DNA of 64,000 nt, from NCBI RefSeq assembly GCF_000516985.1, contig NW_006917103.1, positions 930,001 through 994,000 on the forward strand, read 5' to 3'. How positions within the stretch are numbered: the stretch's first letter is position 1; each line of letters opens with the position of its first letter. The notes beneath the pieces were generated by a model. It ran no database searches. It worked only from the letters and a program-made list of their open reading frames with translations, and was not told the DNA's origin. The position numbers were made by a program, and so were the translations under genes. Of this stretch, positions 1-12,312 are shown piece by piece. Source of the stretch: Pestalotiopsis fici W106-1 (taxonomy: Eukaryota > Ascomycota > Sordariomycetes > Amphisphaeriales > Sporocadaceae).

Positions 1-54
1 GTCACCATGATCCAGATGTTGTGGACTAAACCCATGTACCTCAGCTTTGCGCAG

Positions 55-3000
55 TGTCGACGATAAATTAGGGAATTTGTTGGTCGAGGGCAAAGCGCAT
101 CAAACGGAGTTGCGGAAAGCGCTGGACGATTTGCGCTTGACACAAATCCATGGTCATCTGTCAACGCTGCTTCAGGATGCTGAGAGTAAGTCTGCTACAT
201 TCGTGTTTCTGCAATTGCAACTGACGACCCCAGGTCTGAAAAAGAGACAATTCCTAAATTGGATCTCACCAATCCCGTACTCCAAGCACCACGACAATAT
301 TCGAAGAGACCGTATACAAGAATCAGGACTTTGGATCTTTGAGCAGCGGCAATATACAGACTGGAAACAATCGGCTACCTCTTCTTTGTTGTGGCTTCGC
401 GGGATGCGTAAGTAAATCTGTTCCATTTCCTTCCTCAAAACACCACTAGATTGGCCATGTGGCCAGTACTAATAATTGAATAGCTGGTTCTGGTAAAAGC
501 AGACTTATGTGAGTCTTTGCAACCCACGTTTATACCACGTGAACTTGTTTAACTGGTAGTGAAGGTCGCTGCTGGTCGATACGACGAGAGAAAATGACAT
601 CAACCCTCAAGCTGAACCATTTGCTTACTTCTATTGCGACCGCAATGGAACCGAACCTGAAAGAGGCAATCCACTGGCGATACTCCGCAGCATCTTACGA
701 CAGCTATGCTGTCACAGCTCAAAGCTGAAGATACACGATGTGTTGGCAAGGAAATACCACGAGTATGAGGCAGAAGATCCCCAGCTTAGAGAGCTGCCTC
801 TAGCAGAGACGAAGGGGTTGATCATCGAGTTCTTGAAAGACAGTCCGGCCACAATCATGATCGATGCATTGGATGAGTGTGCCATGGATCTGAGATATGA
901 ACTTCTAGGCGCGATCAACGAAATCATGGCCCCCCATTCTAAGAGAGTCAAGATTCTGGTGTCAAGCCGAGACAACGTCGAAGATATTTCCAGCCGCTTG
1001 GAAAAGGCGTCAAATTTTACCCTAGAAGTAACTCCTAACGCGGCCGATATTGAAACTTTTGTTCGTCTTGAACTGGACCGATCGATCAAGGAATTACGAC
1101 TACTGAATGGGCAGGTCTCTCCAGAGCTTCAGGACACATTGATTCAAAGATTGACACACGGGGCTCAAGGAATGTGAGTTTAGAACGATCTTTTTGATGA
1201 TTGACAGAGCTTTCTAACATGCCCGATTTCCAAGGTTTCTCTGGGCAGCGTTACAAATGCAGAATCTATGCAGTCCACGCATCAAGTTTGAAGCCGACGT
1301 ACTCTATGAACTACAAAAAATGCCCAAAAGGCTTCAAGACGTATACACGGATATTTACGAGCAGATACAGACGATTGCTGTTCCATCACGTCGCATTGCG
1401 ACCACGGCACTACAGTGGCTTCTATGCGCCAAAGGACGTCTCTCTTCCGAGGACTTTATTACAGCCGTATCCGTGAGTGAAACTGACACATCAATCCGTC
1501 TGTCAGCAGCACAACTCTTGGACATATGCGGCAATCTCGTTGTTTTGGATACCGACCTGAATGTTTTTCGGTTTGCGCACTTGTCAGTACGGGAGTTTCT
1601 CGAGGGGAAGCCAGAATACGCACCGAAGTTGACTCATGCTACTGCTGCGGATATCTGCCTCAACACACTTCTCACTAGAGAATGGCTATCTTCCGAAGTT
1701 ACATGGCAGAAGGCCACCCTCTATCGGTACGTTACTCTGTACTGGGCATCCCACATTGAGCATTGCAGGAAGGATCGCGACAAGGGAAAGATTGGCGATG
1801 CACTGCAGCTCTCTGCAAGAGACGATCGTGTGACGCCTTGGTTCGCGAAATGGCTGCTGCAAATCGAGTCGGCCTCGATAACATTGGGTTGGGATGATCC
1901 ATTGAAAGAGAAAATTGAGCAATCTCTGTGCCATCCAGAAACCTGCTTCTTCACGGCTTGTGCCTTTGGATTTCTGAAGCTAGTGGAACACATCACCAGG
2001 ATAAATCCATCGGTGACCAGGCGTAAAAATGCGAGAGGAGCGACCGGCCTTCATCTTGCAAGCCAATTTGGTTATCCTGAAATTGTGCGAGTGTTGCTAG
2101 AACGTGGAGCAGAAACCGACACAAGAGACCAGCAGATGGAGACAGCTCTAATACACGCGAGCTCTACTGGACATGAAGACATTGTCTCTCTGTTGCTCGA
2201 AAAAGGAGCCGACCGCTCAGTTCAGGGCAAGAGATTTGGAAATGCACTCCAAGCTGCTTGCCTGCATGGTCACGAGGCTGTTGTTGATTTGCTAATTGAC
2301 GACGTCGATATAGAAGCCGAAGGAGGGCAATTTGGAACCGCATTGCAAGCTGCGTCGCTCCGTGGTCATGAAAATGTGGTTCAAATCTTGCTCCGTGGTG
2401 GCGCACAAGTCAATGCTCTTGGAGGGGATTATAATTTGACAGAAGAGATATCTCAAGGGGAGCCGAATATTCCGTCTCGGGTTGATCGAGCCCTTGAGTT
2501 TCTTTTCCACAAACAGGCTTTGCTGGAGGAGAAAAAAAGGCCCCCTCTTTCGCACGCCCTTTTTCGAGAGCTGACTATCGGGCGACTGCTTGACGAAAGA
2601 ATCGATATCAACATTACAAAAACAGGGTTTGGATCCGCTTTACAAGCAGCGGCGCGTGGCGGTCATGAGAAGGTCGTGCATGTGCTACTGGTCGCTGGCG
2701 CCGATGTTGATGTCGAAGGGGGTACATATGGCAGTGCAACCCAAGCAGCGGCTGTCAGTGGCAATGAAGAAGTAATCCGGCATTTGATTAACTCCGGAGC
2801 CGATATCAACGTGCAGAATGGGCTATACAATACAGCCTTACAAGCTGCCTGTCGATTTGGAAACGAGACAGTGGTCCGGATGCTCCTTGATTATAAGGCC
2901 GATGTCAATGCTCAAGGAGGCGTGTACGGCTCAGCTTTGCAAGCTGCGTGCCGGGCTGGCTCAATCAGGATAATTGAACTCCTCCTTCACCATGGAGCTG

Positions 3001-5885
3001 ATACCAACAGTTTTGGAGGCACATACTGTACCCCGCTCCAAGCAGCATCAGCCAAAGGTTCGTTACGGGTAGTCCAAATTTTGCTGAATGAGGGAGCCAA
3101 GGTGAATGTTCGTGGCGGACAATACGGCAGTGCTCTGCAAGCAGCGTCGCGAGGAGGCCATCTGAAAGTAGTTGAGGTGCTCATGGCAAACGGTGGCAGG
3201 CCTGAAGCCTCACTCCAAATTTCAGCCGCCGCAGGACATGACAAAATCGTTGAGTTTCTTTTGGACCAAGGCGTAGATCCGAACGCCCGACAATTTGAAG
3301 CCTTTGGAAGTGCTCTGGAAATCGCCGTAGCTGCTGGACGTGAAGATCTTGCACATCTGCTCTGCGAAAGGGGAGCGCAGGCAGATGATGGACAGCAATA
3401 CTTTGGAACGGCACTCCAGATCGCAACGAGCTTTGGTAACAAAAAGTTGGTGCGACTGCTCCTAGAGCATGGTGCTAACCCTGGCGAGGATGGAGGAGGA
3501 TTCGGATTCGGACTCGAGATAGCCAAACTATTGCAAGGGACTAGTGACAAAGCAGACACAAGTTCCCACTGGTGGGATGGCCCTCTTGGATTGGCTTCTG
3601 CCGCTGGGGACGAAGAAGTGGTGCAGTTGTTGCTTGAGAAGTTTACTAAATCCACGGACAGATTCTCGTTCGAACAGGCTCTTCGCAAAGCAGCGAAGAA
3701 TGGCCATCTGTCTATTGTCGAACTGTTGCTTGACTATCAAGACGAAATTCATTTGGCAGAGGAAGTCCCGCTCGAGGATGCATGTGCTGGTGGACATACC
3801 GACATTGTTCGTTTCTTGATGGACAGATATGCGGATGCTGAATTACACTTGGACGAATCACTCTTAGAGGCGGCAGAAGCAAATAATATGGAGATCGCCC
3901 GAATGCTCCTTCTGAGGGGAGCAGACGTTGGTCGAGACCATCATTTTGCAGGAACCGTGCTCCATATGGCATGTTGCAATGGATCTGTTGAGCTCGCCCA
4001 GCTATTTTTGGATTTTGGTGCTGAAGTTGACTGGAGGGGAGATGCAGAAGTTACTCCTTTGATGCTGGCTTGTGCAAGAGGACATGATGCAGTGGTGCAA
4101 CTTTTACTTGATCACGGTGCTGACCCCGATCTGCTCGAAAAGCAATTTCATGCACCGTACCGGATCTACAAAGAAAGGGATTTCGGCAAACCGCTGCTAG
4201 CAGCGGTTCATGGCGGACACGAGACAATTGTTCACTTGCTCCTCGACCACCCTAGATACGATAAGAACGGAACCACGGATCAGGACAAGCTTATTGATAC
4301 CTGTGTCAAAGAATTCGGGACAGCACTACAAGTAGCATGTCTCAAAGGTTACACGACTATTATTGACCGTCTCCTAAATCAAGGAGCACGGACGAATGTC
4401 TGCGGAGGGCAATACGGCTCGGCTCTTCAAGCGGCATGCTGGAAAGGTAATGAAGAAATCGTGCAAATACTTCTTGGTCACGGATCTGACATCAATATTC
4501 GAGGCGGTATGTATGGCGCACCTCTGCAAGCAGCAGCAGCTGGTGGGCATACCAATCTGGTACGGCTTATGCTTGGCGCCGGGGCAAAATTGAAGCTTCC
4601 CGCACATGGGAAATTTGGGTCAGCATTACAAGCCGCGGCTTCCCTTGGAGACCTGGAGATTGTGCGTTGTCTTCTAGATCATGGCGCAGATGTTGGAGGC
4701 AAAGATGAGCACGGACAAACATCGCTTCACGCAGCCGCGCATGGAGGACACGAGGCTGTCGTCAAGCTTCTTCTTGATCGGGGAGCCAATGTTAACGACA
4801 AAGACCTGCGTGGCTTTGGCGCTCTTCGATGGGTTTCCAGCCATGGTTACGAGAACCTAGTGGGGCTTTTCTTCTCTAAAGGTGCCCAAAGAGACTTGAG
4901 AGATGATTGGTTTGGATGGACAGCAATGCACTGTGCAGCTCATAACGGACATCTGAGCGTCCTAAAGAGGCTGCTTGAAGATGATTTCGAAGTGGCGACT
5001 AAGGACAACAATGGGAAGACTCCATTATTCCTAGCTGCAGAAAACGGTAAACATTTGGCGGTCCGCCTTCTTTCAAATCATGGAGCCGCAGTAGATGAGA
5101 CAGACAGTTTTGGCCGCACAGCACTTCACATGGCTGCGCGGGGTGGACACAAATCAACCATCCGAGTGCTTTTACAAAACGGAGCTGAAATGGAGGCGAG
5201 GGACCGCGACAACAATCAGACGCCGTTGCATTTTGCTGCTGATTACAATCAGTACGAGGCAGCCTACCTTCTGTGGATCAATGGAGCAGACCTCAATGCA
5301 AGGACGGCGGAGGGAGATACACCATTACTCATCGCAGCAAGAAATAACGCTACTTCTGTTTTGTCACTGCTCGTCATCAAAGGTGCTGACATTCATGTCC
5401 AAGACATGGCAGGCCGTTCCGCATTGCACATCGCCGCGATCAGAAGGAACAAAGAGGCAGTGCAGATATTGCTCGATAACGGAGCGACTGTTTACGATCG
5501 AGATGAGGCTGGATGCACAGCATTGTACTTAGCAGTGCAAGATGTTCGTGGTTTGCCAGAGCGCCTTCCCATTGAAGGGGTTATGCTGGTCTTGCTTGGC
5601 GGCAGATCAGATGTCAACGATCGAAACAAACGAGGACGTACTCCACTACACGCGGCAGTCATGGCAGGCGAAAAGAAATCGGTCCAGATCTTGCTCGATA
5701 GAGGAGCTGATGTCTCTGCGCAAGATGAAGACGGAAACACAGCATTGCATCTCGCTTTTTCACTTGACCATACACATCTCAATGAACTCCTTGTAGCTCG
5801 CGGTGCGGTTCCAGACATCTTGAACAAACATGGAGAACCTGCTGCTGCCATTGCTCGGCAAGATCTTTCTTGGTATTCAGACTAA
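55..5885 (+). CDS. NACHT-ankyrin STAND receptor, 5' truncated
   Basis: Likely exons: ..55-185, 234-407, 484-508, 565-1173, 1235-5885. Bases 1-54 look like an intron tail (ACTAAAC branch site, GCAG acceptor), so the gene begins outside the window and its N-terminal effector domain is not seen. About 1,860 residues are visible. Splicing at 407/484 creates the Walker A segment GMPGSGKS. A Walker B motif of the form TIMIDALDEC lies near 860-890, as in fungal NACHT NTPases. From about 2030 to the end there are more than thirty ankyrin repeats, many of the fungal type GG-YGSALQAA followed by a GH/GN helix. Proteins of this architecture are NLR-like sensors tied to heterokaryon incompatibility and non-self recognition; ligand and effector are unknown here. 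The 186-233 intron is a multiple of three with no stop, so retention would be tolerated. Family assignment is firm; the function is inferred. Confidence 0.88.
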
Positions 5886-6517
5886 GAAGAATGACAGGAC
5901 TTTGTCTCTATGTAGCTAAACTTCAACAAACATTGAAGTTACCTGGGTACGGTCCATGCTTGTCATACTCGTTGAAGTTAGCTGCGACCCACAGCACAGT
6001 ATTACTGTCGCAGATTTCCTGGTGGAAAGAAACTATGGTCAAAAGTCAGTGCAGTCAACAAGGCAGTCTCATTCACGCACATCCACTCATTAAGGTAATA
6101 ATAGAACTCGTTTGACAGATGGATGCATCGATATTGTACCCTTTTTCTAGCTAAACGATATAGTGATTTGGCCTAACAAGTTGGCCATGATATGTTGATC
6201 TGATTTGATTCTTTAAACAATTGGTTCTTCCCTGCTCTTTCCCTTAGAATTGTCTTCGACAAGCTTCTTGATATCTGAACTCTGCCTCGCGGGGCCCAGC
6301 AGCCACTCAACTTCACTAGAGTTTTCCAATTTCGCCCTTTCCGATATGTTGTCTAAGGCCGACGCCCATGTGCATATCAGTCAAATGACATCTTTCGCGA
6401 GGCTTTCTTACTGCTATGCTGCTTCTTGGTTTTGACTCTATTCTCATGAAACGCTTTCTCTCTGGAGCCGGCCAGACCAGTCAGCGAAGTCAAGTCATGT
6501 ACATTAAGCGTTTCAAC
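5886..6517. other. Intergenic, convergent 3' ends
   Basis: This stretch lies between the 3' ends of the NACHT-ankyrin gene and the release-factor gene. I see only short unconvincing reading frames and no RNA gene or repeat. Confidence 0.5.
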
Positions 6518-7090
6518 TTACAATGCTTCATATTTCTTGATCTTCTTTGCAGTCGTGACTCCAGGGACCGACTCACGATAGATTCTCTGAATCTCTTCAA
6601 CCAACTTCTGCACGTTTTCGTCGGTATTGGCCGTCCGGCTCCTCTGTGTCTGAGCCTGTATGGTAAGAGAATCATTCCTGCTGGTGTAATACCTCGAGGT
6701 ACGTAGCGCTGGGTGCATCAACTTGGGAAGGATCCGTGTGAGCTCGTGGACTGCCCAGACGGTCGTTGCTTTGGTCTCGGTCCTGTGTCAAGCCTGCAAG
6801 TCAGTGAGCCGCTCATTGATTGACACGACATTTGACTTTATTTCGGAGACGAAGGAGGCCTACTTATTGACGTGTTGACCACCCGGTCCGCTTGACCTTG
6901 AATAACTCGTCTGGCCTTTCGGTAACTCGTTCTCCTTGAACGAGGAATACCATTTCCTTGCCTCGGCCAAGTCGTCTTGATCAAAAGCGGCATCAAAAGC
7001 CTGATGCCGGACTGGCCTCACAAACATTAGAGACCGTCCCGCCCAGGGGAAGCTCTGGGCTCGAGGGAGCCGGATCGCAGGTCGGAACAT
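6518..7090 (-). CDS. Mitochondrial class I release-factor/peptidyl-tRNA hydrolase domain protein (Pth4/ICT1-like)
   Basis: Two exons, 7090-6864 and 6782-6518, give 163 residues. The intron (GTAGGC...ACACAG) restores a continuous family sequence across the junction. The diagnostic motif SGPGGQHVNK at about residues 67-76 contains the GGQ tripeptide that hydrolyses the peptidyl-tRNA ester. The N-terminus is Arg/Pro/Phe-rich (FRPAIRLPRAQ), consistent with a mitochondrial presequence. No codon-recognition domain is present. Size and motif match the codon-independent rescue factors (ICT1/MRPL58, yeast Pth4) that free stalled mitochondrial ribosomes. The C-terminus is basic and helical, ending in a KKIKKYEAL-like tail, as in this family. 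It could also be an mtRF1-type paralogue, but the short length favours Pth4/ICT1. Confidence 0.85.
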
Positions 7091-9100
7091 GATGGGGCCA
7101 ATTTTTCGATGTGAAGCAGTAGTGCCTCGTATTCGGGCAAAAGCTCTAGATTTGCCTTGGTAATTGACCTAGGGTTGTAAATAGGATTATTGCAGATGGT
7201 CTAGGTCTCGAATTGACTGAGCATGCAGCTCATTCTTGCACCTCACAAGAGACGATTTTGACCATGCCCAAGAATTTTGCAGTGTTTCTGCCACCAATCG
7301 AAACCATGACACCAAGGGGGCTAGTCTTCTCTTGACTTGAACGCAATGCCGTATTTGCACGCTGGTTGACCGAACGATAAAATATCCTATTTGAATTAAT
7401 CAGTAAACGATTTTGGAGGTAAGAGACGGTCTCTAGATAGGTAGCTTGGTGCAGACATATCTCAGAGACACTACATGTTTGCATCAACAGGGAGTGCTGC
7501 CCGCCATCTTTTCGAGGATTCATATACACTACAAGGCTTTGATTCCACCATGGAGCGTCAAGAATAGGCAGGCATTGTGTGGAGTTCTTACAGGATCTAT
7601 GGTTGGTATAACTAAGATGGCCAGATGGGAATAGGTAGGCTGAAAGTGAACGACGCAACTGATCATGGAAGACAACGGTCATAGGGCTAGCTGGCCAAAC
7701 TCAACACCAGAGTCCAAATAGTTTGTTGAACTGTCGCTTTGCTTTCGCGTACCCGGCAGCATTCAATTATGTTCAATGGTGTCTGGCGTCTGCAGCGTGT
7801 AATAGCCGCTCACTGGATATAAAGTTTCGGGGCAGAATCCAGATCTTCGGGGGCCTGATGGTAGGTGACAATTTAAACCTTGACAGCGGAGATAGGTACG
7901 TACCAAGGTTACTTTTGGATGGCCCGAGCGTCTGACCCTTCTCGCTGTTCAAGTGCCCCGCAGTCCAGGTACAATGACCCCATTGCTTCTTCCCTGTCCC
8001 TCTCTTGACTCCCCGTGCCAGCCCAGCCAATGCCTGCTGCAAACAATTTGGTGACAGCAATCGGCGCCAGAGAGCTCTCGCGAAATTTCATCATCCTCAA
8101 CCTCAACCCAATCACCAAGCCCTGGATTTACCACTCTGGCTAGGTTTGTCTACAACTATTCGTCTGGGGCCCATCGCCGATACGTTCTTCATTGAAGCAT
8201 TCATTGCTCCTGATTTCACCAGTCAAAAACCTTGGCATTGCCGTCAAACGAAGCATCCAAGGTGGCGCCCACGCCGCACACATTCGAGGGTGCAATCTAC
8301 ACCACGACCAGACCAATGCTTGTTCGCAGTGCGCATTCCCAAGCAACATAAGAATTGCAAGGCGGATACAGCCTCGACATCTCCCACCATTATTTGAAGA
8401 CAGAAGCCAAGATCCACGTTCCCCAGAAGGAACTGCAGCGTTCAGCCCCTGCTAAGCACCAAAGTTCACCGACGCGGTTCGATTCGAGTACCCATTCACA
8501 GTTGGTCGCGACCAGACACGCCGCTACGTTTGGTCTCCTGTTCCAAGGCAAAGGGCACACGGGCTGGACTAGACGAGTGAGCTTTGCGTGATCACACACA
8601 CCATCCCAATTTTCCAGCACGGCGTGAAGCAGAATACCCAGACCACTGCCGCGCAAAGAAGGCCTTTGTGGAATACGCTGGTGAAAGCAAATGCGCAGCG
8701 CATGATCCATCAGTGACCCAATCTGGAACCGCACCAAAAACCTATGATCAACAGTCTGTATCATGCTCAAAGAGTGAACACTGCTGCTGCTACTTCTTTC
8801 GGAAGAACTACTTTCATTCGACAACACACAGGATCCAATTTCTTCTTCATATCCATTTGACCATCCGAGACTTGTTGCTCGTAGCCATATCTCTACCGGC
8901 CTGCCCATACCAAGACCATCGCGCCATCCATCTTGTCCCACTTGATAGTGTAGAAAGCCCATCATCTGCACCATCGCCTCGCTCTTCTCTTTTGCCCTTG
9001 CGCACTATTGTCGGCCTCGCCCATTGCACTGGTCTTTCTTCAAGACTAGATGCACACAAAACCTCAAAACATCACTTGTCCAATCTGAAATCGAGGCTTG
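7091..9100. other. Divergent intergenic region / long leader of nab3-like gene
   Basis: Two kilobases separate the divergent starts of the release-factor gene and the Nab3-like gene. Several reading frames of 60-190 codons occur on both strands, but none has recognisable domains or a splice-consistent extension. The part from about 8600 is probably 5' leader of the downstream gene. I see no RNA gene. Confidence 0.4.
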
Positions 9101-11619
9101 ATGACCGACAATCCAGAACTGGTGGCTACCGCCGACCTGACTCCACAGTCCCCAAAACCCATAAACCTCTCGTCACCGGCATCTGTCCCTGCTCTGCAGG
9201 ACCAGGCCGATACCCTGTCGACCATGGCTTTATCCCCCAGCGAGGATTTGGTCACTGTCGATGTCACAAGTATAGCCAGCCAGAGCATCAATGGCATTGG
9301 CGCAGAGCAAACCCATACCGAAAGTGACGCGAACACATCATCTGAGAATGTAGATCTCACTACGGTTGATACCACTAGCCATGAGGTTAGCGCTCAAGAG
9401 TCTGGTGAGCAAGAGGACGATGAGGATCAATATGCCAAGGACTTTGATTCTCCCGTCCCCGACGCGATTGAGACTAGTCAGGACGGACAGGCAGTCAGTA
9501 CAAATGGCGTTGTTGCCAACCAGGACACATTCTCGTCAGAGATCAGTGCAAACATGCCAAGTATTGAACAAGCTGCACCATCCACATCTGCTCCTGTAGC
9601 TGAACCTAACGGTATCAACACTCAAGCCAGTACCGCCACGAGCGCGTTGACGGGCCCAGGGATTCCCACTTCGCTAGAGGAACCGACTGGACCTCGAATT
9701 GCCGATGGAGACGGCATCGACATCCAGGCTCTGGTTGACACAATCACTGCCCGTAATACCTCCGCGGTGCCCAATGACCAGCCTGAGGCGACGCCGAGCG
9801 TTGTGAACCCAGACGTAGCCTCGTCAGAGGTTCCGCAATCGCTTCCCCCAAAGCCCCCGGTGTCCCAGCAGCCACCTGCTCTAGATGTACTGCCCCAAGA
9901 GCTGCACAAGTTTCAGCCAATGTCAAATGGTACCACACAGAACATGGTTTCGGCCCACGGTCTGTCCTATACACATCCGCCGAATGGTGCTCCTGTTCCG
10001 CTTGGCTACGTAGCCCCAGCTGTGTTTCCCCCCGGTGTGCCTGGACAGCAAGCAGGCCCATACGACGCTGGTGGCACTCTAAGCCATAACCAGTCACAAC
10101 GTTATGATGAATTCCTCAAGGAGGAGCGCAAGTATGTCTCTGAGGCCAAATGGGATAGGTTCCCTGAAGGATCGAGACTCTTTATCGGTAAGTCTTGCTA
10201 TCATACTGGAGCGCGAACTTATTGCTAAGAAATTTACTAGGAAACCTCTCAAGTGAAAGAGCAACAAAGAAAGAAGTATTCGACATCTTCTCGCCCTACG
10301 GCAGGCTTGCTCAAATTTCTCTCAAGCAAGCTTATGGATTCGTGCAATACCACACAGTTGCAGAAGGCCAGGCTGCCACCGATGCCCTGCAGGGCATTGA
10401 GATCAGTGGCCGTAAAATCCGTAAGTTGTTTTTACACGCAGCGTATTGAAGATGCAGCTAATTTTGCGTAGACCTCGAATTTTCCCGCGCCCAGAAGAAA
10501 GATGGCGACGGAGATAGGCGCGGACCACGCGGAGCTCGTACTGGCAGTGTCCAACAGAATGATCGCGACCGAACCCGCTTCGATGGCCGCCGCAACGATG
10601 GATACCGAGCTCGTTCGCCATCCCCTTCCCGCGGACCGCACTCGCGTCAAGGCTCATACGGCAGAGCAGAACGGGGCCAGTGGGATGCGCCTAGCGATTA
10701 TGCACGCCGTGACCGTTCAAGATCGCCAATGGGGTACGGTGGTGGTCATTATCGTCGTCGCAGTCCAAGCCCTTACCGTCGTGGTCTACCGAAATCTGAA
10801 GCCGATTTGGATATCCAACGTCGTTATGGAGCAGATGTTCCAGATGTCCAACTCTTGCTTCTGCAGGAAGTCAACCGAGATTTTGTTGCTTGGGTCCAAG
10901 GCGCCTTTGCCGAACGCGGCCTGAAGGTCGATGTTATGTTCCTCGATCCTCGCTTCCCTCGCGACCTTGTCATCCAGAGACAGATTGTGGAGGGCGTCCA
11001 TGGCGTTACCGAGTTGAATTATCATTCACAATCTATGGCCAAGATCCCACTACAAATGTTTGATCGCTCTACCGGGCGACACAATGCTCGCTTTGACCAA
11101 TATCAGGACCTTGATCCGAAAATTGCTGCAGAGATCGTCGTCCGTGCCAAAGCACAAAGCCATAGCCAAAGTCAGATGCAGGCACCAGCAAGCTATGGTA
11201 ATAATGGCTATTACCCGCCGGCTGCCTATCCTGCGCCGCAGCCAATGGCACAACAAATGCCACCCCATATGGCCTCACAGTACCCCGGTATGCCCGGCCA
11301 AGTGCATCCATCCCCGTACCCTGGCAGTGTCGACAACGCCACCATCCAGAGAGTCCTATCTGCCTTCCACGGCAACTCCGGCGCTCATGTGCCTAGCCAA
11401 CAGCAAATGGCCCCAGGTCCTGGAGTGGATGTGAATGCAGTCCTACATGCTCTTGGAGCCAACGGTTCTGTCCCTCCGCCTCAGCAGCAACAGGCCTTGA
11501 CCTACCCTCCGCCTCCGCCCCAGGGACATCCGGGTCAGGGACACCCATCCCAGGGAAACCCAACTGACCAAGCTTATGTTCAGGACATCATGGCACAGCT
11601 ATCTCGGTACCGACAATAA
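9101..11619 (+). CDS. nab3: Nab3-like RRM RNA-binding protein
   Basis: Exons 9101-10187, 10241-10420 and 10472-11619 encode 804 residues. The first 350 are acidic and Ser/Thr/Pro-rich, with an EQEDDEDQ-type patch. One RRM follows (about 358-435) with RNP2 as RLFIGNLS and RNP1 as YGFVQYHT; this RRM and its flanks resemble Nab3. A basic Arg/Ser/Asp linker comes next, then a Nab3-type alpha/beta domain (VPDVQLLLLQEVNRDFVAWV near residue 530). The C-terminus is Gln/Pro/Gly-rich and low in complexity. In yeast, Nab3 joins Nrd1 and Sen1 in termination and decay of non-coding transcripts. Whether that complex exists in this lineage is not shown here. The start is the first ATG of the open frame. Introns are canonical (GTAAGT donors). 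Confidence 0.82.
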
Positions 11620-12312
11620 AACCCTAGATGGCTCCATTCGACCACTTGAGAACCTATTCAGCGGTCAATCACCTAGGAAAGAAAACGTATTGTCGTCTTT
11701 GGAGGCATGAAATCTTCATGGATTCATCTTTTGAATTGCGTCGTTTTTTACCACGTGCAACCTTTGGCTTTTGAGGGCCATCTCTTTCCGAGTGGATTAT
11801 GAGAACCGAAATCGAGCCTGTGTAGCCGTTCGTGGTCGCATCATATACCAATTTTGACGTTTTCTTGTTTTCTTTTCTTGACACCTGTCATCGATGATGT
11901 ATTGTATACCCCCAATGTTCATTCCATAGATCAAGGGGTCCGGCAGTTTGGAGTTTGTGGTTGTACTACAAGATGCATTGCGGTCTCGCATCCTTGCAGG
12001 GTCTATCAAATGATAGTAGAAGCATGTATGCATTGGATTCCGTCCAAGATGAGGATAGAGCATACATGTCAGCATTTTCAGGCGTTGATGAGCATATGCT
12101 TCTGGGTTTCCATAGCAAGCACAAACCTTTCTATTTTGATTGCGGAAAACACTTGCTTGACTGGAACAATACTAGTCAAAGAGTTTGTCCGACAGAATTA
12201 AAATCATGAATTCAAATAGGCTTTGCTTGGTAATGTGTTACCTCTGCATTGGTCGTAAATAACCATTGGTGACATGCTCGCTTTTCCAGCCCACGCAGCT
12301 TCAAGCGTGAAA
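11620..12312. other. Intergenic, convergent 3' ends
   Basis: Between the 3' ends of the Nab3-like gene and the P450 gene. The reading frames present are short and lack features; probably untranslated regions. Confidence 0.5.

Noticed and set aside
2987..3688. 233-codon minus-strand reading frame inside the ankyrin gene
   Set aside because: Antisense shadow of repetitive ankyrin codons; composition follows the plus-strand repeats and no domain is seen.
8390..8974. 194-codon minus-strand frame upstream of the Nab3-like gene
   Set aside because: No family similarity, a simple Ser run, and a plus-strand frame of similar length in the same place; likely chance in a leader region.
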